DNA of 64,000 nucleotides from Desnuesiella massiliensis (GTDB lineage Bacteria; Bacillota; Clostridia; Clostridiales; Clostridiaceae), in NCBI RefSeq assembly GCF_001403615.1, contig NZ_LN879454.1, forward strand, positions 630,216 through 694,215, written 5' to 3'. Positions 34,223-42,602 of this stretch are shown here, piece after piece. The stretch's first letter is position 1. Each line of letters starts with the position of its first letter. Below the pieces are notes generated by a model that was given only the letters and a program-made list of their open reading frames with translations, was not told the DNA's origin and ran no database searches. Made by a program: the position numbers and the translations under genes.

Positions 34223-34305
34223 ATATGCAACATCGTACACAATAATTCTATTGACAAACGAAAATGTGTTCGTGTATAATTTGGATATACGATATGCAAC
34301 TTCGT
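34223..34305. promoter_or_regulatory. Divergent control region with operator-like repeats
   Basis: ATATGCAACATCGT (34223-34236) is repeated as ATATGCAACTTCGT (34292-34305). Between them lies a strong plus-strand promoter, TTGACA (34251-34256), 18 bases, TATAAT (34275-34280), with the inverted repeat ACGAA (34258-34262) / TTCGT (34269-34273) in its spacer. Binding by the divergent XRE protein would shut this promoter. Confidence 0.65.
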
Positions 34306-34370
34306 TCGTTATATATGTTACACTTGATTGAAACAGATGTCAATATGAAAATTAAGGAAGGACAGATGCT

Positions 34371-34949
34371 ATGCGTAAAGAGAGCAAAGTAATGAAACAA
34401 TGCGCACTAATGTATAAAGGATTAAATATAGAGCGCACTACGGTTCTACATAAAACAAAACTGCTTCTTAAAATATATCGTCCGGTCGTGTGGTCAACAT
34501 CAAATAGAGCCTATCAAATATGTGAGAGTGCCGAATGTTATTGCGGTAAAAATTTGGAGAGAGCATTAGAGTACCTGGCTAATTTTGCGCCTGAAACTGA
34601 ACAAAATAGGTTTTCAGAAAATGTACGATCCTTATTTGAAACACATTGGCTCATTTCATTGATTGATTCCACAATGAATAAAATTTATGAATATCCAGAT
34701 AACGGGAAGATGTATCATGAAATATTAAGTAAACAATATTTGACGGTTTCCAAATACTCAGAGCAGGAAATGCTTGAATTATTAAATATGGAGCGTAGTA
34801 CATATTACGATAAAAAACGGGAAGCGATTGATTTATTCGCTATTTGCCTTTGGGGCTATACAATTCCATCAATGAGAGGAATTTTTGCTGCAATCGAAGG
34901 AGAAAGTGAGATACCGAGCTTTTTTGCTGTTTGGACAACCCCGACTTAA
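34371..34949 (+). CDS. ArpU/sigma-like regulatory protein of the element
   Basis: A 192-residue protein. The C-terminal part LLNMERSTYYDKKREAIDLF (about residues 135-155) looks like the DNA-binding region of ArpU-type or sigma region 4-type activators of phages and conjugative elements. The N-terminal part has a cysteine pair (CESAECYC) and helices. It is read from a strong promoter that the XRE protein probably represses, so it may be an early activator after induction. Iterons overlap its last codons. Confidence 0.55.
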   Translation: MRKESKVMKQCALMYKGLNIERTTVLHKTKLLLKIYRPVVWSTSNRAYQICESAECYCGKNLERALEYLANFAPETEQNRFSENVRSLFETHWLISLIDSTMNKIYEYPDNGKMYHEILSKQYLTVSKYSEQEMLELLNMERSTYYDKKREAIDLFAICLWGYTIPSMRGIFAAIEGESEIPSFFAVWTTPT

Positions 34950-34982
34950 TCCCGACTTAATCCCGACAAAGTCCCGATTAAT
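34940..34982 (+). repeat. Four tandem 10-11-bp iterons at the end of the ArpU-like gene
   Basis: CCCGACTTAAT (34940-34950), CCCGACTTAAT (34951-34961), CCCGACAAAGT (34962-34972) and CCCGATTAAT (34973-34982) follow each other without gaps, starting inside the last codons of the upstream gene. One-turn spacing puts all copies on one DNA face, as in protein-binding iterons of origins or transfer sites. Confidence 0.65.
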
Positions 34983-35067
34983 TCCCTACTGCTTTCCGAC
35001 TTCCAACATGTTACACTGTCTATGCTGGTGAATTATGGCATAAATTAACTTGAATATAGAAGCTTAC

Positions 35068-35103
35068 AGCCTCAATATCCAAATAGGATTTTGGGGCTTT
35101 TTT
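35068..35103 (+). terminator. Rho-independent terminator
   Basis: AGCCTCAATATCC (35068-35080) pairs with GGATTTTGGGGCT (35086-35098) with G-U pairs, followed by a run of T. Confidence 0.7.
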
Positions 35104-35138
35104 AATGCCCTGTTTTATCAGTAAATATGGCGGCGATT

Positions 35139-35177
35139 AAGGCCGGAGGTGATTAGTTCACTTCCGGCCTTTTTTTA
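35139..35177 (+). terminator. Second rho-independent terminator
   Basis: AAGGCCGGAGGTGA (35139-35152) pairs with TCACTTCCGGCCTT (about 35158-35171), followed by T to 35176. The 35178-35439 stretch after it holds further small hairpins and a doubtful 61-codon frame at 35202. Confidence 0.8.
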
Positions 35178-35391
35178 TGCCCGGAAACAGGAGAAAGTTG
35201 TATGAAAAGGCGGGGAACTTACAGCTCTCGTTTTCATATTAAGCATGAACATTCCTTAAAACAAAACGACGTGTTTTTAGACGTTTTTGTATTAAAGGCA
35301 TACTTCAGGAATTTTGGAGGTGCCTTTATGAAGACCTGTATCTATAGCACAAATCGGTGGGAAACAAGCATCGCCCGTTATCCATGACTTT

Positions 35392-35431
35392 CAAATTTCG
35401 CTTGAACATTCATCAAAACGAAATTTGGAGG
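35392..35431 (+). promoter_or_regulatory. Hairpin abutting the ribosome site of the sigma-like gene
   Basis: CAAATTTCG (35392-35400) pairs perfectly with CGAAATTTG (35419-35427), and the ribosome site GGAGG starts at 35427. The fold may restrict ribosome access, or stop read-through. Confidence 0.45.
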
Positions 35432-35439
35432 TTAAGAAA

Positions 35440-35871
35440 ATGGATAAGGAAAAGAAGTTTTTTATACGCATTGGAAATCACGTTGAACAGGTAACAGAAG
35501 AAATTTACAGAGAGTATTTCAAAATGCTCAGAAGAGAGCGCTATTTGGAAGAACGGGATTTGGCACATGGCAGGTTCTTGTATTCACAGTTTGATAATGC
35601 CTATGAGGATATTCTGGGAGAAGAAATGCTCGTGGATAGGCTTACAGAGGATATTTGTGATTCTATTGTCACTAAAATCATGATTGAGAAATTAAGGGAG
35701 TGTCTATCCCTTTTGTCTGATGATGAACTGAATTTAATCATCCAATTATTTTATGAAGAAAAAAGTCAGCGACAGCTATCAGAGGAAAGTGGCATACCAG
35801 TAATGACCATAAGTGATCGAAAGAACAGAATCCTAAAGAAGCTAAAAAAATATATGGAAAATAAAAAATAA
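35440..35871 (+). CDS. Sigma-70 region 4-like regulator
   Basis: A 143-residue protein starting at ATG 35440 after GGAGG. The C-terminus LLSDDELNLIIQLFYEEKSQ followed by RQLSEESGIPVMTISDRKNR (about residues 88-135) is a sigma region 4-type helix-turn-helix. There is no region 2, so it is not a complete sigma factor. Similar small proteins occur near the recombination module of Tn916-type and other clostridial elements. It stands alone between hairpins and a terminator. Confidence 0.75.
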   Translation: MDKEKKFFIRIGNHVEQVTEEIYREYFKMLRRERYLEERDLAHGRFLYSQFDNAYEDILGEEMLVDRLTEDICDSIVTKIMIEKLRECLSLLSDDELNLIIQLFYEEKSQRQLSEESGIPVMTISDRKNRILKKLKKYMENKK

Positions 35872-35881
35872 TTCCGTACAC

Positions 35882-35923
35882 CCCCCTCACTTTTCCGGCT
35901 TAGAAGTGAGGGGGTTATTTTTT
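35882..35923 (+). terminator. Rho-independent terminator after the sigma-like gene
   Basis: CCCCCTCACTT (35882-35892) pairs with AAGTGAGGGGG (35904-35914), followed by TTATTTTTT. Confidence 0.85.
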
Positions 35924-36254
35924 ACTCTCCTTATGCTCCTTGAAAACTGAACATACGGTATATCAGGAAAACCACCTTTGCAGCCAGAAATGGCAAGCAA
36001 CGAAAGCGGAGCGCCATGACCGTCCTGGACGCGAGCGAACACCTCCGGCTTGAAATAGCCAGTGGAATGGCTAATTGCGATGACCGACAAAGGGATAAAT
36101 AATGATACTTCTGCCTTGAACGCCTCACCGCATTGGGCAGCCCGCAACGAATGACGGGATAACGCTCATTTGGCTTGAGAACTTATAGCCATGTCAGCTT
36201 ATATGATGTTTTCCAAAGACAAACTGATATATCCCCTCAGTTGTATCAGGGGCG
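35924..36254 (+). other. Non-coding, GC-richer structured stretch before the helicase gene
   Basis: About 330 bases without a convincing gene. Small hairpins are seen, for example TAGCC/GGCTA near 36057-36079 and CCCG/CGGG near 36140-36158. The composition differs from the flanks. It may be an untranslated leader or a transfer or replication site. No function is assigned. Confidence 0.4.
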
Positions 36255-36301
36255 TTGAGAACAAATATGATACACACCAATTCTACTGTTCAAACGAATT
36301 G

Positions 36302-36397
36302 CTTGACAGCAGAAACTATGCGGTGGCCTGTACGAAAGCTGATTATTCAAAATCGCTCAAATAGTAGTACAGGCCACCGTATCATTGTGCTGTCAAG
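36302..36397. repeat. Nested perfect inverted repeat upstream of the DinG-like gene
   Basis: CTTGACAGCA (36302-36311) matches TGCTGTCAAG (36388-36397), and inside it CGGTGGCCTGTAC (36321-36333) matches GTACAGGCCACCG (36367-36379), both perfectly. There is no T run after the structure, so it is not a standard terminator. It lies 31 bases before the helicase start. Confidence 0.75.
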
Positions 36398-36428
36398 TAT
36401 CCCACATAATACTAAGGAGAGGAAAATT

Positions 36429-38741
36429 ATGTTTGAGATAAAAACGACAGACGAATCGATAATGCAACAATATCTCAAAAAGCATGGAAACAGAAACGAA
36501 TTTCGTTATCTTTTTACATTTGATAAAAACTACATTTTCATGGTGAAAGAAAATAGAAGCATAAATACCTACTATGTAATTTGCTTGATGAGAAATTGTA
36601 TGGTTGCTTTTGCTAAAAGCAAGCAAGTTTATTCTGATGATATAAAAAAGAAACTAATAGAGAAGTTTATTGCTACACCTGCTTATCAAGTCACACTTCC
36701 TGAAAACCCGAATGCCATGATTGAATTTATCTTCAAAAAACTGATGGCAGCAAGCGGATTTACAATCAGGGAAAATCAAATTGAGCTATCTAAAATGATG
36801 TATGAAGGAATTAAGCAGAATCATATTGCTATTTGCGAAGCAGAGGTTGGAACGGGAAAAACCTATGCTTACATAGTTGCTTGTGTTGTTTATGCTCTTT
36901 ATGAAAGACAAAAGCGTAGCAAAGCAGGTATACTTACATATTTGGACAATGAATACTGCTCTGTCCCTTGTGTTATATCAACATCCAGTATTGATTTGCA
37001 AAATGCCATTGTTCGCACTTATGTCCCAATCTTATCTGATATATTGCTGAAGAATAAGGTGATTGATCGTCCTTTAAGTGCAGTTTTAAGAAAGGGGAAA
37101 GAACATTACTTTTGTCAGATGCGATACGACCGGTTAACGAGTTATTTAAAGAGTAGTCAAAAAGCTGTGGACAGAGAACTGCTTTATAAATTGTCCGCAT
37201 TAAAGATACCGGATTACGGAATTGATTTGGATGAATACAAAGGGTTGAAAAACCATATTGTTCAAAAAATCAATGTACCCAAAGCTTGTGAAATTTCCTG
37301 CCCTTACTATAAGGAATGCCAGTATATCAAGTATATGGATTATGCGAGATCATCAATTCATGACTTTCAAGTATGTAACCATAACTATTACTTGGCAGAT
37401 ACAATGAAACGTGTCAAAGGGCAGCATACTCTTATTCCGGAACACTCTGTAGAAATTATTGATGAGGCACATAAATTGCCGGATGCAGCTATGCAAATAT
37501 TTGGGAAAAGATTTTCAAGTGAAGATATAACGATCATGACCAATGTGCTAAAAAGCAATCTGAAAGGTAATAAGGCATATTTACAGATAGCAAAAATGAA
37601 GTTAGACAGTTTATCTGTTCTGAGGACGAGATTTTTTAGAAGTCTGGTTTCAAAAATTAACCTGGATGCTGTAGATGATGAAACATCACAAATTGGTATA
37701 TTCATAGGGCGCAATGAAAAAAGACTGCTTCTAGACATGTTAAAAATCATTGAAAATATTCAGGAATACTGTGCAGTGGATATTTCAAAGAGCAGGACAT
37801 TGGAGATTATGTTTTTGGAATCAAAAGAACAGATTGAAACTTTTTTCCGGACAGAGAATATCATTTACTGGCTTGAAAACCCTTTGAGCGACAAATTGGT
37901 TTCTATCTGCTGCATCCCAACAGATTTAGAGGATCAATTGCACAAAGTACTATGGAAAAACGGAATCCCAAAGATTTTGACTTCCGGAACATTATCAGAT
38001 GATAGAGGCTTTACCTACTTCAAAAGCAATGCGGGAATAGATAAGGTCAATAAAAATTTTATCAGTGAGATGAGCTGTCGTTCTCCATTTGACTATAAAA
38101 ATAATGCATTGCTTTATGTCAGTGAAAACGTACCATTTCCTGATAAACAATGCAATGAGTATATTGAGGCTTTAGCTGATGAAATTATAAGGATTGTGGA
38201 TGCAGCCTATGGGCATACAGTGATTTTGTTTACTTCCTACTCTTTATTATCAAGAGTATATGAATTGGCGAGACACAGAATCAAATATCCGGTCCTGAAA
38301 ATGGATAAAAGTGAGAAGAACATTGTTGAAGCTTTTAAAAACAGCGGAAACAGTGTTCTTTTTGCTACAGGCTCATTTTGGGAAGGTGTTGACTGTCCCG
38401 GAGATATTCTATCTTCACTTATTATCGTCAACTTGCCGTTTCCAACACCGACACCGATTTTGGAACATAGGAAGAAACAGTATGCGGAGTTGAAAGAGTT
38501 TATAGAATTTATTATTTTTCCTGAAATGCTCATTAAGCTAAAGCAAGGTATGGGGCGCTTGATTCGATGTGAAACTGATACCGGTCTCATTGCCATTTTA
38601 GATTTCAGGATCAGTAAAAAAGGAAAGTACCGCAAGAGGGTGCTTGGTGCCCTATCAGACTATAGGGTGACAGATTCTCTTGATGAGGTAAAAGCATTTT
38701 TCCGTAAAGTAAAAAGAAAAGAATATTTTTATCAAGATTGA
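36429..38741 (+). CDS. DinG/XPD-like iron-sulphur DNA helicase
   Basis: A 770-residue superfamily 2 helicase from ATG 36429 (after AAGGAGAGG). Walker A is EVGTGKTY (near residue 139). Four cysteines that can hold a 4Fe-4S cluster are at about 225-318 (YFCQM, CEISC, KECQY and VCNHN around this region). The DEAH box is IIDEAHKLPD (near 344). The C-lobe has ATGSFWEGVDCPG and QGMGRLIRCETD. DinG enzymes unwind 5' to 3'. In mobile elements such helicases may help replication or excision intermediates. An upstream in-frame extension to 36255 crosses the inverted repeat and lacks a ribosome site, so it is rejected. Confidence 0.85.
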   Translation: MFEIKTTDESIMQQYLKKHGNRNEFRYLFTFDKNYIFMVKENRSINTYYVICLMRNCMVAFAKSKQVYSDDIKKKLIEKFIATPAYQVTLPENPNAMIEFIFKKLMAASGFTIRENQIELSKMMYEGIKQNHIAICEAEVGTGKTYAYIVACVVYALYERQKRSKAGILTYLDNEYCSVPCVISTSSIDLQNAIVRTYVPILSDILLKNKVIDRPLSAVLRKGKEHYFCQMRYDRLTSYLKSSQKAVDRELLYKLSALKIPDYGIDLDEYKGLKNHIVQKINVPKACEISCPYYKECQYIKYMDYARSSIHDFQVCNHNYYLADTMKRVKGQHTLIPEHSVEIIDEAHKLPDAAMQIFGKRFSSEDITIMTNVLKSNLKGNKAYLQIAKMKLDSLSVLRTRFFRSLVSKINLDAVDDETSQIGIFIGRNEKRLLLDMLKIIENIQEYCAVDISKSRTLEIMFLESKEQIETFFRTENIIYWLENPLSDKLVSICCIPTDLEDQLHKVLWKNGIPKILTSGTLSDDRGFTYFKSNAGIDKVNKNFISEMSCRSPFDYKNNALLYVSENVPFPDKQCNEYIEALADEIIRIVDAAYGHTVILFTSYSLLSRVYELARHRIKYPVLKMDKSEKNIVEAFKNSGNSVLFATGSFWEGVDCPGDILSSLIIVNLPFPTPTPILEHRKKQYAELKEFIEFIIFPEMLIKLKQGMGRLIRCETDTGLIAILDFRISKKGKYRKRVLGALSDYRVTDSLDEVKAFFRKVKRKEYFYQD

Positions 38742-38791
38742 GTGAGCGGTTATGGGAATAGCTGCTCGCTTTTTTTGAAAGGAGCGGTTTC

Positions 38792-39043
38792 ATGAATACA
38801 GCCATGACCATAACGGACATGAAAAATATAGATATACGTACAGTTGATCCATCCACCTTAGTAGATATTAAAACAGTCAAAGTCAATACGGATTTACCGG
38901 TGGAAGAACGAAAGAAAGATTTTATCAGACAAGTGAAAAATCCTTACTGCTTCAGATGTGGCAAGGTTGTGGTTAAGATGAGTTTCGCCGATACAACAGC
39001 AACATTAGAAGACAGGTTGGAGAATTACTTTAGAAGCTTATAG
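38792..39043 (+). CDS. Small conserved-type element protein, 83 residues, unknown
   Basis: Starts at ATG 38792 after GAAAGGAGCGG. It contains VDIKTVKVNTDLPVEERKKD, FIRQVKNPYCFRCGKVVVKM and a C-terminal TATLEDRLENYFRSL. The single CxxC could take part in metal binding. This type of small protein commonly precedes serine recombinases in clostridial elements. The function is unknown. Confidence 0.65.
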   Translation: MNTAMTITDMKNIDIRTVDPSTLVDIKTVKVNTDLPVEERKKDFIRQVKNPYCFRCGKVVVKMSFADTTATLEDRLENYFRSL

Positions 39044-39055
39044 AACAGTAGAAGG

Positions 39056-39160
39056 CAAAACTTTACAAATTGGCGCTTCGGAAATCTGGACGCGCAGTTA
39101 ATTTTATGCTAAGCTTTTATTGGACTATAATCAGTGAAGCCTAATGTGTTTAAAGTTTTG
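39056..39160. promoter_or_regulatory. Inverted repeat in the leader of the recombinase operon
   Basis: CAAAACTTTA (39056-39065) matches TAAAGTTTTG (39151-39160) exactly, ending 32 bases before the first recombinase start. It could be an operator pair or a recombinase-binding site. Confidence 0.35.
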
Positions 39161-39192
39161 CTAATACTTTAAACAAACAGGAGGCTTTACTC

Positions 39193-40863
39193 ATGGAATT
39201 TTTAAAAGATAACAAAACCTATAATGCTGCTATTTATGTAAGACTCTCAAGAGATGATGGAGATAAAGAAGAAAGTGACAGCATTTCAAACCAAAAGGAA
39301 CTAATTCGTGAATATTTAAGGTCAAAGTCAGAAATCCAAATTGCTTCTGTGCACGTAGATGATGGATATAGTGGCGTTGACTTTAATCGGCCTGCCTTTT
39401 TAGAAATGATGGAAGAGATTAAGGCAGGGAAGGTAAACTGTGTTGTCGTAAAAGACCTTTCACGTTTTGGCAGAAACTATATTGAGTCAGGGAAATATAT
39501 TCAAAAGATATTTCCTTTTCTTGGTGTGCGTTTCATTGCGATCAATGATAATTATGATAGTGCGGAAGGTTCAAATATTACCGATAACATCATGATTCCA
39601 TTTAAAAATCTAATAAACGACTCATATTGCAGAGATTCCTCAATTAAAATAAGGAGCCAACTTGAAATCAAACGTAAAAAGGGTGATTTTATTGGCTCTT
39701 TTGCTGCTTATGGCTATAAGAAAGCTGAGAATAATAAGAATAAGCTGGAAATAGACGAATATGCAGCTCAAGTTGTCCGTGACATTTTCAAGTGGAAACT
39801 TGAAGGGATGAGCCAGCAGGGTATAGCCAACCGACTAAATGAAATGGGTATCCTGTCCCCTATGGAATATAAACGCTCATTGGGAGAAAGGTACAAAACA
39901 ACCTTTAAAGTAAAACAGCAGGCTCTCTGGTCTGCCGTTGCAGTCAGACGAATCTTAACAAATGAATTGTATATCGGTGTGTTGGAGCAGGGAAAAAGAA
40001 CCACTCCGAATTACAAAATAAAAACGAGAGTTGAACGTCCTAAAGAAGAGTGGGTGCGAGTGGAAAATGCACATGAGCCTATAATATCAAAAGAGCTATT
40101 TACCACAGTAAATGGTTTATTGCTCCATGACACTCGGATTGCCCCTGCTGAGGAAACCGTATATCTTTTTTCAGGTATTATTGCCTGCGGAGATTGTAAA
40201 GAAAATATGATCCGCAAGACGGTTCCTGCTAATGGGAAAAAATATTACTACTACACTTGTTCTACCAACCGAAATGATAAAAATAGTTGCACTACCCATA
40301 ATATCAGTGAAAAGGCATTTGAAGAAGCTGTTTTGGCGGCTTTAAATGTACATATACGCAGTATTCTTGATATTGAACGTATTCTAACATATATCGATAC
40401 ACTACCTTACAAGCAAGAAGAAATATTGAAATTGGATGCTCAAATTGTCAAGGCACAAGAGGAAATAGAAAAGATTCAAAAGTATAAGCTGACATCATAC
40501 GAACACTTTGTAGATAAAGTAATCACCAAAGAAGAATACCGAAACCATGTCAGCAGATATAATGCTAAAATTCAAAAGGCAGAAAAGCTTATACTAAAGC
40601 GTAAACAAGAGATTGAAGATATTATAAACAATAAGACGCCAACTAACTTATGGATTGAGAATTTTAAGCAGTACCAAAACATTGAGCAGCTTACACGAAA
40701 AGTAGTTGTGTCATTGATGGAGAAAATATATGTATATGAAAATGGGAAAATCGATATTCATTTTAAACATCAAGCGGAATATGAAAGTGCTATTCGTTTT
40801 ATAGAAAGCGCCAGCAAATCAGACTCCTTTGATGCGAGTGTTGCGTTTAAGGAGGCGATTTAA
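39193..40863 (+). CDS. Large serine recombinase, first of three
   Basis: A 556-residue large serine recombinase. The N-terminal catalytic domain has the nucleophile Ser in YVRLSRDD (near residue 19) and the usual DGYSG and VVVKDLSRFGRN segments. A recombinase domain follows (SFAAYGYKKA, NRLNEMGILSP), then a zinc ribbon (CGDCKENMIRKT with YYTCSTN) and a coiled coil (about 415-480). Such enzymes integrate and excise mobile DNA at att sites. It starts after AGGAGG and is followed by the second recombinase 2 bases after its stop. Confidence 0.92.
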   Translation: MEFLKDNKTYNAAIYVRLSRDDGDKEESDSISNQKELIREYLRSKSEIQIASVHVDDGYSGVDFNRPAFLEMMEEIKAGKVNCVVVKDLSRFGRNYIESGKYIQKIFPFLGVRFIAINDNYDSAEGSNITDNIMIPFKNLINDSYCRDSSIKIRSQLEIKRKKGDFIGSFAAYGYKKAENNKNKLEIDEYAAQVVRDIFKWKLEGMSQQGIANRLNEMGILSPMEYKRSLGERYKTTFKVKQQALWSAVAVRRILTNELYIGVLEQGKRTTPNYKIKTRVERPKEEWVRVENAHEPIISKELFTTVNGLLLHDTRIAPAEETVYLFSGIIACGDCKENMIRKTVPANGKKYYYYTCSTNRNDKNSCTTHNISEKAFEEAVLAALNVHIRSILDIERILTYIDTLPYKQEEILKLDAQIVKAQEEIEKIQKYKLTSYEHFVDKVITKEEYRNHVSRYNAKIQKAEKLILKRKQEIEDIINNKTPTNLWIENFKQYQNIEQLTRKVVVSLMEKIYVYENGKIDIHFKHQAEYESAIRFIESASKSDSFDASVAFKEAI

Positions 40864-40865
40864 TC

Positions 40866-42602
40866 ATGGCAAGAAAAAGCAGAAGACAGTCTGTGATCGC
40901 ACAAAAAGAAACGGTAACACAGGAGAAGGTTTTTAAAACAGGACTGTATGTCCGTCTTTCTATTGAGGATGTGCGTGACAGAAAAGATAGTGATTCCATT
41001 GAAAATCAGACATATTTGTTGAAACAATTCGTTGAGGAAAGGCCATTTTTGCAGATTTACTCAATATATACGGACAACGGAGAAAAAGGAACGAATTTTG
41101 ACCGTCCTGAATTTAACAGGCTTATGGACGATGTTAAAGCAGGCAGAGTGAACTGCATTGTGGTAAAAGACCTCTCGCGCTTTGGCAGAGATTATCTTGA
41201 AACCGGAAACTATCTTGAAAAGATTTTTCCGTTTCTTGGAGTCCGTTTTATATCTATCAATGATAATTATGACAGCTTTAACCCTGAAAACAGTAATGAA
41301 GGCTTGATTATTTCTTTGAAAAATCTTTTGAATGATGTTTATACAAAGGACATATCCAAGAAAATCATCTCTACCTTCAGAGAAAGACAGTCGAAGGGTG
41401 AATTTTTAGGTGCACACGTGCCTTATGGATACAGCAGGCCGGATGACGGCACTTATAAACTTGTAGTTGACGAGGAAGCTGCTTTAGTCGTTCGGCAAAT
41501 CTACCAGTGGAAAGTAGAAGAAGGGCTGAGCGATACTGCAATAGCTCGTCGCTTAAATGATATGGGAATACCTTCTCCAAGCAAGTACAAACATTTAAAG
41601 GGCGAGTGGAAAAATGCCCGTTATAATAACAATATCTGGCAGCGTCAGGCAATTAAAGCTATAACAGAGAATGAAGTATATTTAGGACACAAGATATATG
41701 GCAAAATTCAGGCATCCCTTTATGAAGGCAAGCGAAAATCAAGAGTGCCAAGAGATGAATGGACAATTATTGAAAACGACCATGAACAGATTATCGATCA
41801 AGAAACTTTTGATATTGTCCATGCCAGACGATTGGAAGTATATAAAGAATTTACTGAACGCTTAGAGCAAAACAAGCATTTTGAAAATACTGAGAATATT
41901 TTTAAGGATATTGCTATTTGCGGAGATTGCAAATGTAAACTTGTTCGCAGGAGAAGGATTAAAAATGATGAGCTTTATTATTATTTTTCATGCACTACTT
42001 ACGAAACAAATAGTGGTTATAAATGCACGAGAAAGCATATAGTAGAAACTGATATGATTAAAGCAGTATATGCTGCTATTCGCAGTCAAATAGATATGGT
42101 TGCATCGGTGGATGATATTCTGAGAAAAGTAAATTCCGATGCGAGTTATGAGAATAGGAAAGACAACTTGGCTAATGAAATCAGAAAGGTTAAAGCACAA
42201 ATTGAAAGGCTGACTTCCTTGCGAAGTTCTCTTTATGATGATTATATTGAACAACTGCTTACTGAACAGGAGTATCTATATGCAAAAATCAAGTATGAGA
42301 AAGATGAAGTTGCATTAAAAGACAGACTAAATGAATTGTTGTTACAACAGAAGAAGTATGATCAAACATATTCCTATGAAAACCAGTGGTTATCTTCTTT
42401 TAGAGCATTCCGAGATGAAAAAGAATTAACTAAAGAAATGGTTGCAGCCCTCATAGAAACTGTGGAACTGTATGCCGATAGGAGTATACAGATCAATTTT
42501 AAGTTTAAAGACGAATATGAGGAATTACTTGATTATCTTAACACTATAGAAGATGAGGTGAAGCCTGATGAACAAGAATGTCTCAGTAGCTATGTACATT
42601 AG
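40866..42602 (+). CDS. Large serine recombinase, second of three
   Basis: A 578-residue protein with catalytic Ser in LYVRLSIED (near residue 33), VVKDLSRFGRD, a recombinase domain (VPYGYSRPDD, RRLNDMGIPSPS), a zinc ribbon (CGDCKCKLVRR, YYFSCTTYE) and a C-terminal coiled coil. It is distinct from, not a recent copy of, the first. Its last codons overlap the third gene by 35 bases, so translation is coupled. Confidence 0.92.
   Translation: MARKSRRQSVIAQKETVTQEKVFKTGLYVRLSIEDVRDRKDSDSIENQTYLLKQFVEERPFLQIYSIYTDNGEKGTNFDRPEFNRLMDDVKAGRVNCIVVKDLSRFGRDYLETGNYLEKIFPFLGVRFISINDNYDSFNPENSNEGLIISLKNLLNDVYTKDISKKIISTFRERQSKGEFLGAHVPYGYSRPDDGTYKLVVDEEAALVVRQIYQWKVEEGLSDTAIARRLNDMGIPSPSKYKHLKGEWKNARYNNNIWQRQAIKAITENEVYLGHKIYGKIQASLYEGKRKSRVPRDEWTIIENDHEQIIDQETFDIVHARRLEVYKEFTERLEQNKHFENTENIFKDIAICGDCKCKLVRRRRIKNDELYYYFSCTTYETNSGYKCTRKHIVETDMIKAVYAAIRSQIDMVASVDDILRKVNSDASYENRKDNLANEIRKVKAQIERLTSLRSSLYDDYIEQLLTEQEYLYAKIKYEKDEVALKDRLNELLLQQKKYDQTYSYENQWLSSFRAFRDEKELTKEMVAALIETVELYADRSIQINFKFKDEYEELLDYLNTIEDEVKPDEQECLSSYVH

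Noticed and set aside
34940..34982. CRISPR-like reading of the short direct repeats
   Set aside because: The repeats are 10-11 bases and touch each other without spacers. No CRISPR array or cas gene is seen anywhere in the window.
35202..35387. Open frame of 61 codons
   Set aside because: It lies over hairpin-rich leader DNA between terminators, with no recognisable protein pattern. A leader peptide is possible but unsupported.
36255..36428. N-terminal extension of the DinG-like protein
   Set aside because: It runs through the nested inverted repeat and lacks a ribosome site, whereas ATG 36429 has a strong one and starts the conserved part.
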